NCBI GenBank assembly: GCA_002384725.1
Contig: DGBF01000205.1
Coordinates: 1 to 8,061 of the forward strand
Direction: 5' to 3'
Source of the DNA: Flavobacteriales bacterium UBA4011
Lineage (GTDB): Bacteria; Bacteroidota; Bacteroidia; Flavobacteriales_D; Crocinitomicaceae
Length of the DNA stretch: 8,061 nucleotides
Made by a program: the position numbers and the translations under genes. Below, one piece after another: positions 7,301-8,061 of this stretch. The notes beneath the pieces are model-generated. The model was not told where the DNA came from, made no database searches, and was given only the letters and a program-made list of their open reading frames with translations. Numbering within the stretch: position 1 is the first letter of the stretch; the number at the start of each line of letters is the position of its first letter.

Positions 7301-8061
7301 GCAAGATTTTGTAACGAATCACATGAAAGCTGAGAAGAAAAAAGGCGAACAAACTTGGAAACTTAGATTGGGAATAAATACAGGAGAAGTGACTGCCGGA
7401 GTAATAGGAAGAAAGAAATTTGCGTATGATATTTGGGGAGCTTCGGTGAACAGGGCGCAACAAATGGAAGCATTGGGCGAACCAGGAAAAGTAACCGTAA
7501 CGGGAAATACATACGAATATATTAGTTCATTTTTTAACACCACCTACAAAGGAAAAGTAGAATCGAAGAGCAAGAATTTGCTCGATATGTTCACAGTTGA
7601 TCGAATTAAACCAGAGTTATCAGAAGGAGGCAAAGGAATATATCCAAATGAACGCTTTAAAAAAGTGCTTGATTTAATTGTTTATAGTGGCATTAATTAC
7701 TTCAAGGCGGAACGTAAAATTACCCAATTACTAGAAGAACAACTGGATAGCACATTGTATTATCACTGTCTTGAACATACGCAGGATGTTGTTCGTGCGG
7801 CAGAATCAATTGCCGTGCAAGAAGGCATTATAGATGAAGGTCTGTACTTGCTTAAAACAGCATCCAGCTACCACGATGCTGGTTTCATAGAAAAGTACGA
7901 CGACAACGAGCCTGATGGGGCAAAAATGGCGGAAGAAATTTTACCGCAATTTGGCTACACCAAGGAACATATTGATAGAGTTAAAGAGTTGATTTACGTG
8001 ACTAAAGTACCTCACAACCCGAAGAATAAGCTCGAAGAAATAATGTGCGATGCAGATTTAG
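4389..8061 (+). CDS. HTCS-like propeller sensor fused to adenylate cyclase and HD domain (3' partial)
   Basis: This open frame has no stop through the window end; 1224 codons are visible. ATG at 4389 starts a signal peptide (residues 1 to about 20, ending SFSQ). Residues 25-655 hold 14 blades with 'W.GT..GL..F' motifs (LWIGT at 52, LWFGT, FWVGT, IWLST), i.e. two seven-bladed propellers in the periplasm. A Y_Y_Y domain follows (about 665-780; Y725, Y727, Y755, Y760), then one transmembrane helix (about 787-806) and a charged coiled coil (about 811-867). LLTNIIP at 868-874 leads into a class III cyclase (about 893-1065). The cyclase has metal ligands D901 and D945, adenine-selecting K941 and D1014, R993 and N1021, so ATP to cAMP is the expected reaction. 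Q1025 stands where the transition-state Arg is expected. A C-terminal HD phosphohydrolase follows (H1126, H1130, H1162-D1163, D1221). No kinase or receiver domain is present. Ligand unknown. Confidence 0.93.
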   Translation, partial: MIRSSAFLFLLLFVSAYSFSQTAYRFRNFTITNGLSQSAVTTIQQDFTNALWIGTQDGLNKFDGYEFQVFNSDDTEGLESEFIKCSGKTDDGRLWFGTNNGLTVYDPRTETFKTYNLGQNVALQIDDIWVSDEQDIWMASPSHGIQRFNTKTKKFEAFKRRPELQNVSNILLLNPTKVLVNTNDNGIYVWNPITNNIKLLEFPGDGLSPMVNRIVKIGENRIFLATNQGVFSYYEKQNKLYESFGELRETFGRLNITDLYLEKGSWFFTSANEGLFTLQNDGTIFNSSQDIYQKHALLFNEINILFRDNAGTFWVGTQRGLSNFEAVTDGFYSVGPMTDLKKGLPNASVWCFGEDPTTEYLFIGTDNALSRYNKVKGEYEHFYRNQNDIGRGERKEYSVFAIHVVNANQVLVGCVDGLYELNIRPGGYSFRPIYTAKQGGANKAWIYSVCDWREDKIFIGTKAGVLLYDKATKTIQEFEHDPKKRNRTITAGACRVVYKDINGKIWFATSGGGLNYLSESEATPYIRPYERNDILAKYTKDNIVSILHKNADEYWLGTLGSGVLMHNMETRETKVFDKNSGLPNNVVYGILADDQGLIWLSTNKGLCKLDQETGKSINFTEVEGLMSDEMNAGAYMNSASGKLFFGGIYGFNYFDPRSLSYQSPDITVKFSRIKLEQEWLKPSKDSEILSKPLSLVDELVLDRTQRSFTIRFQPSDMSNHELVQYKYILEGSNEGEIFLGTDNEIHFNSLNFGNYVLKVYARKGSGAWSKTPAVMKIIVESPFWLRWWFYLICGILAAILLFGYLRYRLESERLEQLRLEEKIQERTKEIRAQNVQIEIQKKQIEEERNKVLEKQRLLQIEKDKTESLLTNIIPTDIMNELKKKGKAKARAYKKVSVIFSDFVGFTKISDKLKPAEVVEQLDFFFTKFDDIIEQNNIEKIKTIGDAYMAAGGVPVRNNSNPIEACLAGLQMQDFVTNHMKAEKKKGEQTWKLRLGINTGEVTAGVIGRKKFAYDIWGASVNRAQQMEALGEPGKVTVTGNTYEYISSFFNTTYKGKVESKSKNLLDMFTVDRIKPELSEGGKGIYPNERFKKVLDLIVYSGINYFKAERKITQLLEEQLDSTLYYHCLEHTQDVVRAAESIAVQEGIIDEGLYLLKTASSYHDAGFIEKYDDNEPDGAKMAEEILPQFGYTKEHIDRVKELIYVTKVPHNPKNKLEEIMCDADL

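Noticed and set aside
4742..7543. Several minus-strand open frames (4742-4948, 5469-5828, 5929-6138, 6942-7463, 6962-7210, 7319-7543)
   Set aside because: All are antisense to the continuous sensor-cyclase frame, whose domains are recognisable throughout. The frames are Cys/Ser/Phe-rich shadow translations with no motif.

Overview
The window looks like chromosomal DNA of a member of the Bacteroidota, probably the Flavobacteriales (inference). It is AT-rich and has no Shine-Dalgarno-like sites before its starts. Three gene starts carry matches to the Bacteroidota -7 promoter box (TAnnTTTG). It also encodes a sensor with the double beta-propeller plus Y_Y_Y build typical of the phylum. No RNA gene, insertion sequence, CRISPR array or phage gene is visible, and no intergenic gap exceeds about 110 bases.

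Layout: (1) 64-1476, plus strand, a probably exported protein made almost entirely of MORN_2/YwqK-type repeats, with no ATG near its start and a signal-peptide-like reading frame running upstream of the TTG at 64. (2) 1562-3700, minus strand, ribonuclease R, complete with its catalytic aspartates; it converges with gene 1. (3) 3806-4330, plus strand, a bacterial non-haem ferritin with a complete ferroxidase centre, divergent from rnr across 105 bases that hold a promoter box for each gene. (4) 4389 to beyond 8061, plus strand, a very large membrane sensor cut by the window edge, with 1224 codons visible.

The sensor is the highlight. Its order is signal peptide, 14 propeller blades (two seven-bladed propellers), Y_Y_Y domain, one transmembrane helix, coiled coil, class III adenylate cyclase, HD phosphohydrolase. 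The front half is that of the hybrid two-component sensors (HTCS) that detect glycans in Bacteroidota, but the kinase/receiver/AraC output is replaced by a cyclase and an HD domain. This suggests that an extracytoplasmic signal is turned directly into a cyclic nucleotide level, perhaps with synthesis and degradation on one chain. The cyclase has the adenine-selecting Lys and Asp and both metal aspartates, but carries Gln where the transition-state arginine is expected. The four genes do not form an evident pathway; the ferritin and the sensor lie on the same strand 58 bases apart and could be partly co-transcribed.
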